From positions 35,479,001 to 35,543,000 of the forward strand of contig BSWB01000003.1 of NCBI GenBank assembly GCA_033239125.1: a DNA stretch of 64,000 nt, read 5' to 3'. The position numbers were made by a program, and so were the translations under genes. The notes beneath the pieces were generated by a model, which did not search any database, was not told where the DNA came from, and saw only the letters and a list, made by a program, of their open reading frames with translations. Origin of the DNA: Fagopyrum homotropicum (Eukaryota > Streptophyta > Magnoliopsida > Caryophyllales > Polygonaceae). This document shows, one piece after another, positions 12,566 to 25,109 of the stretch (position 1 is the stretch's first letter; each line of letters begins with the position of its first letter).

Positions 12566-15360
12566 CTAGGTTGACAACAATGGCACTCGCAATCTTTTAA
12601 AGGCCGAATGAGGAATAAACAGAACCCCGCGGGTTTTTGAGTTTTCGTTTTCAAAATCACATGCATGAGTCGGGGTAGAATGTACGGACCACCACTCTTT
12701 CCGCGGATCTCGGCAGCTTAGTTTATTGGATTTTTAGTATATATATGTATATATGTAGATATGTATCGTGGACTTAGGATGTTTTTGGACTATTATTATA
12801 TGTGGATTGTAGTTGCATGATGGACATGATTTATGTGTATAGTTGTCTATGTGAACGATTATATGTTTTAATCCTTGTATTGTTGTACTGGCATGCCGAA
12901 TGCATGATATTAGTAGTAATATGGACTTTGGACTTATATAGTTATGTATAAGTATTATCATATATATATATAGTTGCATATGAAGTTATGGGACCTTTTA
13001 GCTAAGATGATTGTATAATATCATCATCCTTGGACGAAGTCATTTGACTTAGGATAGTGTACATACGAGGACGCATATGCTCAAGTATCGAGGTTGAGTG
13101 TTACGTTCGGACGAATACCTTGGAGTTTCTTGTACTCCTTTAGGAGGATGTCGAAGAGGAGGATTGGATATGACATAAACAAAGGACGACCAAGTAAAAG
13201 GAAATTCGCGGCAATTTAAGAGAAATCAAGATGAAGACCATACAAGAAAAAAAGAGTAACATTAATGTGCGGAAGTGGTTCCAAAGAAACTATGATTTAA
13301 AGACAACAAGACCAATGTAGATAACGAACTTAAGTTTTTCAAGAAGACGCGTGGACAACTAAACATACGAATCAAAGAAGAGATGGGTACATTCTAGCAA
13401 GGTTAAAGGTGATATCCCATTAAGATGTGAAGTTTTCTTTAGGCGCTCCTAAGCATTGGAATCAAGACGAGAAGAGTAATTGAACTATTTCTAAAGATTT
13501 AAAATACCGTAAGTTAAACTTGCGAGGTACCAAGAAGTGAAGAGTCAAAAATACGAGGGATTACGAGAAGGACTACATGGAGAAAGTTCACATAATAGAA
13601 TTAACTTGTGGAGTCAATCGTTTCCGTTATAATGATAAGGCTAAGAAACACCAAGAAGGAGAAAGTGCGTATAAATGATGATCCCAAGAAGATGAAAGAC
13701 GAAATGAGGAGCTTTGATCGAGAGACTTAAAGATACCAACCAAGAGGAACGCGAGTGGATGCTAGCTAGGGCTATAATATTCGGGATGGTGCACTTGAAA
13801 GACGTCAAGGAAGAATGGTTAAGCCTATGTAAGGGAGTTATATAAAACAATAAGGCAAAGAAGATATAGTTACCTTATAAAGAAGAGGAAGCATGGAATG
13901 AAGAAGGAATTAACGGAGTTTAAGGTAGAGTACCTCGAGGAGGGTAGCCTTCATGAGAATGGTAACATCGAAAGTGTAGCAGAATGATAAGTCATTGACC
14001 TTGAAGAAGGTCAACTATAAGTTGACCAGTGACAACTGAGAACACAAAGGTGTGGGTTGTCTATTGATGAGTGTAGGGGGTATGAGTAAACAAGACTATG
14101 TGCATATAGAGGATCGACAACAAGATGTTAAAGTATTCGCGGTGGATCAATGTCAATGGTAAGGAAGTACGTCAATGGAAGTACAGTTGTCTTAAATCAA
14201 ATAATGTTGAATGAGTTCAAGCAAGTAGTTGTACAAACCTCCTAGGGGAGGTTGAAGTTGACCCTTTACGACCTTCTTAGGTCATGAGAACGGCACATGG
14301 GAGAACGGCACATGGGAGAATGACCCGGATTAGAAGTTTTAAGGTTTGATCATGGTAAAGACAACTAGTAGATCAAGAGGAAGGTGACATTTGCATTGTT
14401 TGTGGTGCGTAGACTGGAGTATTATAAGAGGATGCATAGTATGGTTGTTCTAATGAAATGGAGGGTAGGTGTTCGCAAACAAAAGATGAGAGAGAGGCGT
14501 CAAACTCACATGGAAGAGATATGGTGGCTATGACGTGAAAGGGAGGACCTAGATTAGGGCAACGCTTCAAGCTTGGAATTACGATGTTAGTGATTGGTGG
14601 AGTAATGAGTGGATCTTTTTGTGATTATGGTTGGGAATTTTGCCTGAAGGCATACAAGTGCGGTTGTGAAGCTCGTTCATATATACCAAGAGGTACATAA
14701 GGTAGCCAACGAGAGTAAGAGAAGATTGAGGTTTTGAAGTTTGATATTGATAGATGTACAAAAAGTATATGGAAGATTGAGGTTAGAACCTCTACCGTCG
14801 GGTTGATTTTACAAAAGGAAAGTGAAGTATAATTTCTACTTGGAGAAAGGATGCATATGGTGAAAGCGTATGTAGAAGACGAAGAGCTCCTTCCATATGT
14901 TGGGATGTCATGGAAAGCAAAGAAGATAAGGTAAGTTGTTTTGAAGCACAATTAAGTCCTGCAGTTTGGACCCTTATGGCTGCACCTAAGTGAGAAACCT
15001 TAGAAGATCTTTACAATCATGTCATCAAAGAGGGAGGATGAGATTAAGTTATAGGATTACTTAAATAAGGATGCAAGAGCCATAAGACTCGAGCAAGTCT
15101 CTCGAGTTCGAGAGATGAAGGATCTTTGAAAGAGGACGATAAACATTGTAGCTAAAGATGGAGCAATACACGTGTTTGAAGGACGTCACCTCAACAGATC
15201 GGGGTAGATCATTAGTACCATGACCACCTGTCAAGTGTTAAGACAAGGTTGTGTTGGTTACTACGTTATGTGACGAAAGAGGAAAAGACAAAAACCGAGA
15301 TATCATGGATTCCAATACGCCAGAATGTGAAATCTTCCACTAAGGTCGAGCTTGATTTAA

Positions 15361-15860
15361 TTCCGATGTCTAAGGCGCCGTATGAAATAACACTTGTGTA
15401 GAGATATGAGATGTGGAAGCAAGTGAAAGAGCAATTGCAAGAACTTATTGAAAAAAGTTCATTAGAATTAGTGAAATGTTATGGAGAACTCCGAAGGTTA
15501 TCTTGAACTCTCGATTCAAAGTTCATATTGGAATATATCTTAAACTCTTGATTTGAAGTTGTTATGGAGAACACCAATTTGCAAAAAGAGAGGCGGTTAT
15601 CTCCGTTTGTACATCGATTATAATGAGCAGAGCAAGATAACAATGAAGAACCAGGTATCCCTCACCACGGATAAAGGATCTACCCGACTGGTTGCAAGGG
15701 TCGGTAGTATCTTTTAAGTATGTTTTAAGGTCTGAGTGCCACCAATTGAGAATTCGAGATTGAATTTTGTAAATACAGCATTCCGGACAGACCATGGCCA
15801 CTAGAAGTTGTAGTGATTCCTTATGGGCTTACTAATGCTCTAGATAAGATATTTCGGTCT
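15361..15860 (+). pseudogene. Decayed reverse transcriptase remnant in element A
   Basis: Across shifting frames and stops, traces of the Ty3/gypsy RT core can be read: a KEQLQELIE-like stretch near 15425, then traces resembling the RLCIDY, KNRYPLPRI, DLRSGYHQLRI and PFGLTNA motifs up to about 15840. No open frame spans it. It is a dead relic; the match is by motif memory and should be tested by translated alignment. Confidence 0.6.
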
Positions 15861-16394
15861 ACTCGAGAACAAGAGAGAAGTGGTATGACACGTTGTCTCG
15901 GGATGACAACCCACGAAGGATGTGGAAGAAGTTATAAGTTTTCTTGGATTTGCTGGTCATTACTAGATTTGTGAAGATATAATCCAAAGTAAAACCGTCC
16001 ATCGCTAACCTACTTCGGAAGACAAAGAAATTTGAGAGTGAAAGAAATTGACATTGGAATTGTTAAGAGTTAAGTGGAGATTCATGGGTGGGACCGTTTC
16101 GAAATTTCCTCGACGTATGATGGTTGAAGTGAACAAGTGATTCTCCAAGACAAGGTCTTGATTGGGTATTGAGGAGCGATGTAAAAGTAATAGCATACCG
16201 GTATCGTTAGTAGAAGCGGTGCGAAGTAAGGTACTTCCTTCGTTACATGGAATTGCCACAAGAATTGAGAAGATGAAACATCAAAGTTTGTTTTTGCGGG
16301 ACCAATTGAGAAGTTCGACCTTCTGTGTTGGAGGCAATCAAAGAGAAACAAAATGGAAGTGCTGGATTGAGGAAGACCCGAATAGGAAGTTGAG

Positions 16395-16560
16395 TTTTTG
16401 ATATATCGGACATTTTGAGATCTTAGAGCGAGTTGGGAAAGTGGTTTACCGGTTGACGTGACCGTCGAGAGTAGAGGGTGTTCACCCGGTGTTTCATGCG
16501 TATCACTTGAGGGAATACATACATGACCCGAGACCTATGATAGTATCTTAGGTTAAGTTT
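16395..16560 (+). pseudogene. Decayed integrase C-terminal remnant in element A
   Basis: Near 16405-16550 one frame with interruptions gives traces like FEILERVGKVVYRL, GVHPVFH and LREYIHDPR, which match the end of Ty3/gypsy integrase in plant elements. It sits about 280 bp before the 3' LTR, the right place for the pol 3' end. Confidence 0.65.
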
Positions 16561-16837
16561 TTATGTTGAGCTGATAGCATCGATAGGGTCGACGGGTCAG
16601 ACCTAATTCTTTCCATAGTTGAGTTATGTGCATGTGTGATGTTATAATTGTTTGTGCCCCGTGCGGGAATGTGTTATATGACTTGATATATCTTGCAATG
16701 GTAGTTCGAGTAGTTTATATGTGTAGATTACATAGTCTAAGCCTTCTTAGTGTGAGAGTTCATACCTCGGCCTTAGGAACCGAGAAGTTTGGCGTATTGC
16801 AAGTTTCGGGACGAAACTTGTTTTTAGGGGGATGTAA

Positions 16838-19714
16838 TGTAACGCCCCAAATTTTGGCGCGCTTGCGATTTTATTCCTTACGGCTTTTATCGATATTTTA
16901 ATAGCATAAAATGTTTTTTTTTTTTTCGAGTATATATGTATGTATCGGTATATTTCACATTCATATATAATCTGTTTTTAAAATTATTATTTTAATCTCG
17001 TAAATATTTTACGAGAACGATTTCTATATCGGCAATCATACTATTACAATTATATTTACATATATTTGATTTATATATTTCCCGCAAAATAATTTTACGG
17101 AAAAGTTCGGAAAGGTTTCGGATCCGGTATATTTAAATCGAGTATATATCGTATTCGTTTTTCTTTTGTTATTTATTTATTTTAAATTCTCTTTTCTTTT
17201 TCTTTTTCTTTTTCTTTTTCTTTTTCCTTGTCTTGTTCTGCTGCCTTGCTTGCGGTTGGTGAGAACTGCAGCAGCCTCTCAGCCAGGGTTAGGGCCGGCC
17301 GACCCTTCGCCCTTTGCGCCTGCTGACCCCCAGTGACCCCTCGACCTCCCCCTTCGAATGATGACCCCTAGCAACAACCCCTCTCACTTCTCACAAGCTC
17401 TCTCTCTCTCTCTGCAATCTCCCTCTCTGTAATATCTCCTTCATCTCACTGAGATCCCACGCAGTCTCAATCTCTTCCTCGTACCTTCTCCCTATCGCAT
17501 TTGTGGAGGCGAACCGCTGCCGCCTAATCCCACTGGAGCGCCGCGCTTCAGCCGCCGGAGACGCCGGCCTGTCGCCGGACGCCAGCCGGCCTCCTCCTCC
17601 TCTCCTCCGCCTGGGAAGCCGCCGGACCCTCTACCCTTGCCCGTGCAACCCTCCTTCGCCTCGCCCCTTTGTCTGCTCCTCTGTCGAGCCATGTTTTGCC
17701 CCGCAGCTCCGCCACCTTGCCTCGCCGATACTGGAGCCTTGCCGGAGCCATGGCCGCCTCCAGTGTAGCCTCTCCTCTGCCCTTGCCGCCGTGCTCCTTC
17801 ACTTCCCCAGCCTCTGCTTTTGCGGCGTGGCCTTCCCGCTTCTGAGAAGGAGATGAAACCCTTTAGGGTTATTACAAATCAGCCCCCTTAATTTTGGTTT
17901 TATTGCAAGTGTGGCCCATATTTTTAATTTGCAGATTTGACCCCAAGTTTTATAAATCTGAATATATATCCCTACATATTTATTTATGGAATATGACCCA
18001 TATGCGGAAATTGTATAATTTGCCCATTAAATGTTTTTACGGGTTTTAACCTTGGAGTTTCAATATGAGTTTATTTCATAATTATATATATTATCAAATA
18101 TTCCCTTGTTGGATTTATCTCGGATTTATGGCCCGAAGGTTTATTGGCGGATTATAACCAAGTTTTTAAAATTGTATAAAGTGTCCCGGGAAGTATTTAA
18201 GCGGTCTTAACCTTGGTTTTGAAAACGAGTTTTACCTTAGATTTTACATAAGTTATATGTTCCGTTCAAATTTAGCATATAAGCTAAATTTGTTTAGCTT
18301 TGGTTTTAGGCTCGGAAGCGCCCCGATAAAGGCCCAACGAATCCATTCTCGACATCCTTAGATCGCCTTCCGTCCTTTGACGTCATGTGAGTACCCTCTC
18401 CCCCGAACTTATGATCTTACCTCGATTTAGTTATGTTTAGTATTAGTATCATGCTAGGTTGGATCTAGCATAACTTAGAGTGAATACCAAGTAGTGGTTA
18501 TGGACCTTAGGTGAGTTTTGTGGATTGTGAAATGTTGTAAGGCTTGAGGAGTGGATATTATCTTGTGAGGCTGTTTATGGCTTGAAATTGTATGTTGAGC
18601 TGGTGAGAATTTAGGGGTTGAGGTTGTATAATTGTTGAGATTGTGGTGACTAGGACGAGAGTATCCTAGCATGCGTAGTAATGGTTATGACCGTGTGAGA
18701 TCGTAAGGATTAAGAGTTGTTATCCTATCATGGTTATGGTTTATGATCTTGCGAGATCATTGGGAATAGAAGTCTAAGGACTTCTAGCATGTGAGAGAGA
18801 TGTTGATCGTGTGCCTTTTTACAGGCGTTGAGTGCCTTCCTGCGGGAAGCTGAGAGCGGGATATAGCGGGATTATCTTTGGGACGAGGTAAGTCTCCGGA
18901 CTTACTTAGCTCGTATTCTTGGTATTAGCATTGATGTGTGTTGGGTGGTGTGTGTTTATTATTTATTATTTATAACAACTAAACCGGAATTAGGATTACC
19001 GACCTTTATATTATTTTGGCCCAAGTGTATGATAACGGGCGGTGACATCATCTGCCTAGCTCTTGCGAGAGTCTAGGAGGTTCTCGGCGACTAGCCGTGC
19101 TGGTTAGACAGTCGGAGGCATCCGTACCGTTCCATGCCGGAAATAGGGACCGAGGCGGGACCACGGTGGTCTCGTGTCACAAATCTAAGTTGAATTAGAA
19201 CGGGATATGACTTAATCATAATAAAGATAATAAACTTGATTGGTGTGCCTTTGATTATGTTGTGTGTTTATGATGTTTTGCTTGTGTTTATGATGTTTTG
19301 CTTGTGTTGTGCCTTTCCCGTTAATTCTAATGCCTCGAATATAAGCTAACGGTTTTATACCGAATGTTGTAGATTGCCTTGCAGGTTAGGAATGCGGCCG
19401 AGAATCCGGAAGGGTGGACAGCCGGGGTCCGTACATTTTAGGAAGGGTTTATGAGTTGGAGTCGAGTTATGTTTTTCCTTTGGTTTGCATTTTTGTATGC
19501 CGCGTGTTTGGCATTGTGGTTTCGAGTTGTATCTCGGCTGAAGTTGTTGCGTTCTTTCGGGTTTCTTATCATTTGCATTAAAAGGAATTTCGGTTTTGCC
19601 TTTATTTGTGCCATGTTGAAAGATCCGGTGAAATTGTTGTCAAGCTAAGGGTCGGGACCCATTGTGAGGTCCCAACCCGTAGCGCCCCGAGTCCCGCGGA
19701 TTCGGGGTGTTACA
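16838..19714 (+). repeat. 3' LTR of element A (2877 bp)
   Basis: Near-identical copy of the 5' LTR, ending GTGTTACA directly before the TSD ATATT and the resumed helicase exon. Its last about 109 nt happen to be open in frame with the downstream helicase exon. Confidence 0.95.
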
Positions 19715-20910
19715 ATATTACACCAGGATCGGAACTAGGTGCACTTATTTTGAAGTGTAAGCTTATCATATGGGATGAAGCCCCGATGATAAATAAGCTT
19801 GCTTTCCAGGCACTTGATATCACTCTTCGTGATATTATGAAGTCAAAAGATCCAGGGAATATTCACCTTCCTTTTGGTGGTAAAGTAGTAGTGTTTGGAG
19901 GAGATTTTCGTCAAATACTTCCAGTTGTTCCTAAAGGTTCCCGACAAGATATTGTCAACTCAGCCATAAATTCCTCTTATTTATGGGAACATATAAAGGT
20001 ATTACGGCTTACTAAGAACATGAGGGTTCTAATGGGAAACACTCCAGCTGAGAGACAGGAGGCTAAAAATTTTACTGATTGGGTACTCCGCATAGGTGAT
20101 GGTAGGGAAGGTTCTCCAAATGATGGTGAGACCATCATACATATGCCGGACGACATTCTTTTAAGTTCATATGTTCCTGGTGATTCCATTAGAGTTATAA
20201 CTGAAGCTTTGTATCCGATGATTAATGAGGTTGTTGATCCTGATGTTTATTTCCAAAAGAGGGCTATTCTAGCGCCTACACTGGATGTTATTGATAAAAT
20301 CAACGAATACATGTTATCATTGTTGCCTGGAGAGAAAACTGAGTATCTCAGCAGTGACAGTATATGTCGTTCAGATCAGACCAGTTATGATACCATTACA
20401 GCTCATTCGGTTGAATTTTTAAATGGTATCAAGTCTTCTGGCATTCCAAGCCATTCACTGAGAGTTAAGGTGGGTGTGCCTATTATGCTTCTTCGAAACA
20501 TTAATCAGTCAGATGGTTCGTGTAATGGTACGAGGTTGGTTGTTACGAGATTACTAAAATATCTTATTGAAGCTAGAATTGTTTCTGGTAGCAATGCAGG
20601 AGATAAAGTCTTCATTCCTCGAATGGTCATGACCCCGTCTGACAGTAGGTATCCATTTCAGTTTCAGAGGAGGCAGTTTCCTGTTGCGGTTTGTTTTGCT
20701 ATGACTATTAATAAGAGTCAAGGGCAGTCTTTGTCTAAAGTTGGATTGTATCTTCCCAAGCCCGTTTTCACACATGGTCAACTATATGTGGCTCTATCTA
20801 GGGTCACAAGCAAGAGTGGTTTGAAAGTTCTCATATGTGATCGTAATGGTGTCTCTTCAAAGTACACTACCAATGTTGTTTACAAGGAGATTTTTCAAAA
20901 TCTCTATTGA

Positions 20911-21928
20911 ATGTGATTGAATTAGATTTGGTTACCTTATTACAATTGTTATTGAATATTGAACTCACATTTTGTTGGATTATTTATATTAATCACTTTT
21001 CAAGTCACATATATTGATCAGTATATAGTATAAATTTTATATTACATAAAAAATGACTTAATAAAAGACTGTTTAGTTTCGGAAATATATTGTAATTAGA
21101 CATATGTTATCGATCCAAATATCTTAAATTTTTAATATTATATGTCACTGTCTTATGTAAAAATATTTGATAACATGTAAATTAATAAAACAAATATAAG
21201 AAATATAGCAGTAATATCAACAAATAAAGATATCAAACAATTTTATAGTAAATAAAATTATAAGGAATTTTTTTATTAAGAAAACTAAGGGTGGTGTATA
21301 TTTATTGTTAGTGTAATTTATAATATTATTCAATATTTAATATAGCATTTGTTATTATTTATATATATCAAACTCATGATAAGGTCTTATTAGTTAAGAT
21401 ACACCCGTAAATATTTATTATAGTCAAATGCAAGCATTATTATATATAAAATAAATAAATTTTTATTAAATAAATAAATATTTATTAATAATTACTATAT
21501 TACTATAAAAATTTATACAAGGGTGTTTTAGTAATCATCAATTTTATTCAATGTTAAAATATAAAACTTTTATTAAATTAAAGTCCATGCGTATACAAAA
21601 TAATAAATAATAAATTATTTTTAGATAAGAACTACATGTATGTTATGTTTATAAATATTAAAATATACAAAAATTAAAATAGATATATAATAAGCAGTTC
21701 AAATTCAGTTACAATTACGAATCCAGTTGTTATGATTTTTTTGTTAAATAAAATGAATCTTATATATTTTTCAAGCATATCCATATCGAAACAACCAAAA
21801 TCTTATATATTAAATATAAAAAGAATGTTAGTATATATATTGATTCCAATATATTTACGTGTTCTACAGGCTTTAGTATCATTCTTTATCGTTCATACTG
21901 TGGTTATCCTGCTATTCAAGAGGAATAT
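20911..21928. other. AT-rich spacer between helicase and second RPA-like gene
   Basis: Non-coding, with long A/T runs. It presumably contains the helicase 3' UTR and the promoter of the next gene. No further structure is seen. Confidence 0.6.
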
Positions 21929-23363
21929 ATGGATCTAAAGAGTTTGAATGTTTCCCCGGTATGCAGTGTGTATTATATTTGTTATCTACATGATTCTGAT
22001 TTACTTCATATTTTGGCTAACTATTTCTGATTATTTTCAGATCAATAGAGTTGGATTGGATAGTCGTCATCTGAGTGATCTCGATGAAGCGAGGATATTT
22101 AGCTGTCGTGTCGAAGTACGAGTCATCCGTCTTTGTCATATAAATACACCAATTCATGGCAATTACATTTTCATGTTGCTGATGGACAAACAGGTTTTGT
22201 GATATACTTACTTTAATTTATGTGATTATCTTATAATTGTATAGATTATAGAACAATCGGAGATATCTATTGCATTTGTTATTTTGTATATTATCTATAA
22301 TAGGAGATATCTACTGTATTTGTTAAAATTTTAATCTTTAATTACTCAGGAGAACAAGATGGAAGCTAGAGCAGAAATTCAAACATATAGAGATGTTTGT
22401 TTTTTTATGAAGGAGGGTACTGTTTGTTTTGTTTCAAACTTTAAGTGTGTTGCTAAGAGAGGTGGTAGACAATTTAGTGCCCTAAAGTTCTCTATCGAGA
22501 TCATATCATCTACTATTGTATCAGTGGTATCATCAGACATATCTATTCCACTACATGGGTTTCAATTTGTGGATTTTTCATCCATCAATGATGGACAAAT
22601 TCCATTCAACTTAATTATAGGTAAATTATTTGTTATTAAAAACATATATTATTTTATGTTTTCAATGAATTCTATATGATTAATTGTTTGTTACATTGAG
22701 TAATAGATGTTATTGGAGAAGTTACTTCTATATACCCTGAAAGTACTACAAGGGGAGGTAACAGGCTATTTGTGTTACTAAATGATGCAAGGTAATTTAC
22801 TTATTTATTATATAATAAACATTACTCATTTAGAATATAGACATATATGTGTATGCTTTTAATTGTTAATTTTAATTACAGATCCAACCAGTTGAAATGT
22901 TCATGTGGACCTGAGTTTTATGATCAACTTATCCAAGTGGCTGGGGAGCTCTGCAACCAAAAGTTATACTTGGTTCTACAATTTGTCATCGTAACTAAAT
23001 GCTCTGGTAGATTCTTTTTATAATACAACTAACTATTTACTAAGTATGTTTATTATAGGTAATCAATATATTAATTTATCAATAATATTTTTTATTTAAG
23101 GTGGTCTAATGGTGTCCACCTTATCCGATGTGTCCAAGGTGATCGTTAATCCTAACGGAGAAGAAACAGACTATTTTATGGACAGGTAAATTCTTAAGTT
23201 TTTCAAATAAATATGTCCTATTAAATATGCTTATGAATACCTAATAAAATTCAAACATACTGCATATTTTTTCAGGTTCAAATCACCACTTAATAGCAAA
23301 GCAAATATCCACACAAAGGCATACAGCAATAAAACAGCAAAGAGGCGCATTCAATTTATATAG
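21929..23363 (+). CDS. Short RPA-like OB-fold protein carried by Helitron 1
   Basis: Seven exons with continuous frame: 21929-21958, 22041-22193, 22350-22620, 22707-22791, 22882-23006, 23101-23185, 23276-23363; 837 nt, 278 aa, stop TAG 23361-23363. It is a diverged paralogue of the 5' RPA-like gene: both have a 271-nt exon followed, after a phase-1 intron, by DVIG(Q/E)(L/V), and an OB-type first domain (FSCRVEVRVIRLCHI). It lacks the C-terminal zinc-ribbon OB domain of the longer protein and ends in a short basic tail (KTAKRRIQFI). Expected role: single-strand DNA binding, by analogy. The short first exon (ATG at 21929) is chosen for frame continuity and splice signals and is the least certain part. 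No frame break is seen. Confidence 0.8.
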
Positions 23364-25109
23364 TTGTAGTGATACCGAAAGTGATCAAAGACCATGTTTT
23401 TTTTACCTCATTCAATCGACTTTATGTTTGACTATTTCACAAGTAATTTGATTCATTCATGCCTTTTCATCCAGGTTGTTTTTTAAGTACTTATTGTTTT
23501 TATGTAAATCGTATTTGATATATTTTATATTAGTTCGTTCACCTAATCCAAATGAACCTAAGTTTATGGTATAAGTTTCATGCTTACTAATCAATCTGAA
23601 TATTTTAAAATAACCATGTATATGAAACTTTACCTTTAAATAGAAGAGTTCCTTATTATGTAGAAACTGCTTTTTCAGATTTGCTTCATTCATTAATGCA
23701 TATCTTAGTTCTCCTGCATATTAGGTAAAGACTATGATTAGTTATTTGTTATCTTTATAATCAATGAGATACATAAGTTATGCAATATACATAATATAGG
23801 AAGAAAATAAAATAAAATACTTATCTCATATCACCATTTAGCCATAGTGAGTTCTTTGACGGCTGTGAGTGTTACCTGCAGAATTACCAACAACAATCAT
23901 ATTTAAATTTAACTAAGATATAGGTAAAGCATAAATGAGAAAGTAAATAGAAACTTCAATACCTATTCCGAGAACTAATCTAATCCATCATAATTGATTT
24001 CTTGACCATTATAAATTTACTAATTCATATACATATAGACAGTAGTTGACTCCTTATACTGCTAACTAATGTAGCCTTAGCTGAATTGTTTATTGCAAAT
24101 TCTATAAATAAATTTGATATCAGCATGAACTTCTACAGCATATAATCATTTGCTGACAAATTTAAAACCTAATTTTATGTCAGCTACTACTCAAAGTTGA
24201 ATTGTAACCATATTCAACACAACGAACATAAACCAATTCGAGTATTAAAACAATCAAGAACAACCTATATCGACCCTTTTTCAATTTGAACTAATTCATA
24301 TCGGAAATGAAAAACCTAAATCAGATTGAATGGAAAGGGGAGATTAGACACCTTATTTATAGGATGAATCTGGAACCTTCATTTATATCCATACTCCATT
24401 CAATCTCTATTCTGAGAACATTTTGAATTCGATTGATGGCTGCAAATTGAAGGCTCATTAGATTCGAGAAGTATAGTCGATAGCAGTGGGTAAATAAGAA
24501 TCTGAAAAATTGGACTAGAATCACCTGAATAGAGATTGATATCTGCGTATCAAACTTGATAGGTTTAGTGGTGTAATTTGTTCATCGATTTGATTTTCGA
24601 GTTTTGGGGATAACGATAGCTGTTCTTCAGCGAGGGGTAAAAGGGTGTATTCGTTTTTGGATCTGAAAAAACGAAAGAGTGTTTCATGGTAATGACCTAA
24701 TTCCTTTAATTAATTTTATATTTTAAAAATATTTTTATTGTTCTAATAACTTTTAAGGTTTTTACGGATTTGGGCTATACATGTTTGGGCTTCAGGTTTA
24801 TTTTTCCTATCATTTGGGACAACTTAGAGTATTATTTTGTATGATAATATTTGATTTTTTGGATCATATATGTTATAACTTATTATTTGATTGTATACAA
24901 CATATTTATTAATATTAATGTAATATATCAATTGAATATATTGTATTTTCTGTTCAATTGTTTAGGATATTTAAATTGTTTAATTTGTTGATATATTTCA
25001 AATCCGGATAGCATAAAAATATTTTTTTTAATTAAATATATTATAAATATAGATATTAGATTTTCAATAAAATAAAATAGATTATATAACAAAATAAGTT
25101 TTAAAAAAC
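23364..25109. other. 3' non-coding part of Helitron 1
   Basis: AT-rich, no open frame that looks coding. It extends to the terminal hairpin. Confidence 0.6.

Larger units (their letters stand above)
12566..16837 (+). other. Internal region of element A, non-coding
   Basis: Apart from the pol traces, no ORF above about 110 codons is present on either strand. The sense strand is markedly rich in A and G. The leader after the PBS resembles the leader of element B (ATGCATG ... AATGTACGG ... CCGCGGATCTC). AGGGGGA at 16826-16832 is the polypurine tract, preceded by palindrome AAGTTTCGGGACGAAACTT at 16801-16819. Confidence 0.75.
9668..19714 (+). mobile_element. LTR element A: young, non-autonomous Ty3/gypsy-type retrotransposon
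   Basis: Complete element of 10047 bp: 5' LTR 9668-12548, internal 12549-16837, 3' LTR 16838-19714. TSD ATATT at 9663-9667 and 19715-19719. LTRs start TGTAACGCC and end GGTGTTACA. PBS TGGTATCAGAGCC (initiator tRNA-Met type) at 12553-12565; polypurine AGGGGGA at 16826-16832. The LTRs differ in length by 4 bp, explained by poly-T (19 versus 13) and a CT run; no other difference was noticed by eye. Despite this youth, the internal region has no long ORF, only decayed pol traces. It lies in the ninth exon of the Helitron helicase. Confidence 0.95.
5182..20910 (+). pseudogene. Helitron Rep/helicase (RepHel), interrupted by LTR element A and carrying one frameshift
   Basis: Exons: 5182-5308, 5406-5468, 5593-5637, 5732-5758, 5848-6283, 6378-7300, 7561-8119, 8215-8869, 9189-9667, resuming at 19715-20910; about 1500 aa without the insertion. 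Domains in order: Cys-rich N-terminal zinc-binding region (CEFCGALMWYEER ... LCCMKG); Helitron N-terminal domain; Rep endonuclease with motif LFITFTCNTKWPEI, HUH motif GLPHAHILLF and double-Tyr motif KYLFKYINKG; then a PIF1-type helicase with Walker A GYGGTGKT, Walker [26 protein letters not shown] and a C-terminal TINKSQGQS...ALSRVTS. Rep nicks and joins single strands; the helicase unwinds in the 5'-3' sense. Two defects: LTR element A inserted at 9668 with TSD ATATT, and an apparent 1-nt loss near 8553 (frame changes between GAG 8552-8554 and GAT 8554-8556). Removing the insertion with one TSD copy leaves the helicase frame open. Confidence 0.93.

Noticed and set aside
19606..19714. ATG 19606 as the true start of the helicase exon
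   Set aside because: It lies inside the 3' LTR; TSD and frame analysis show the exon continues from 9667.
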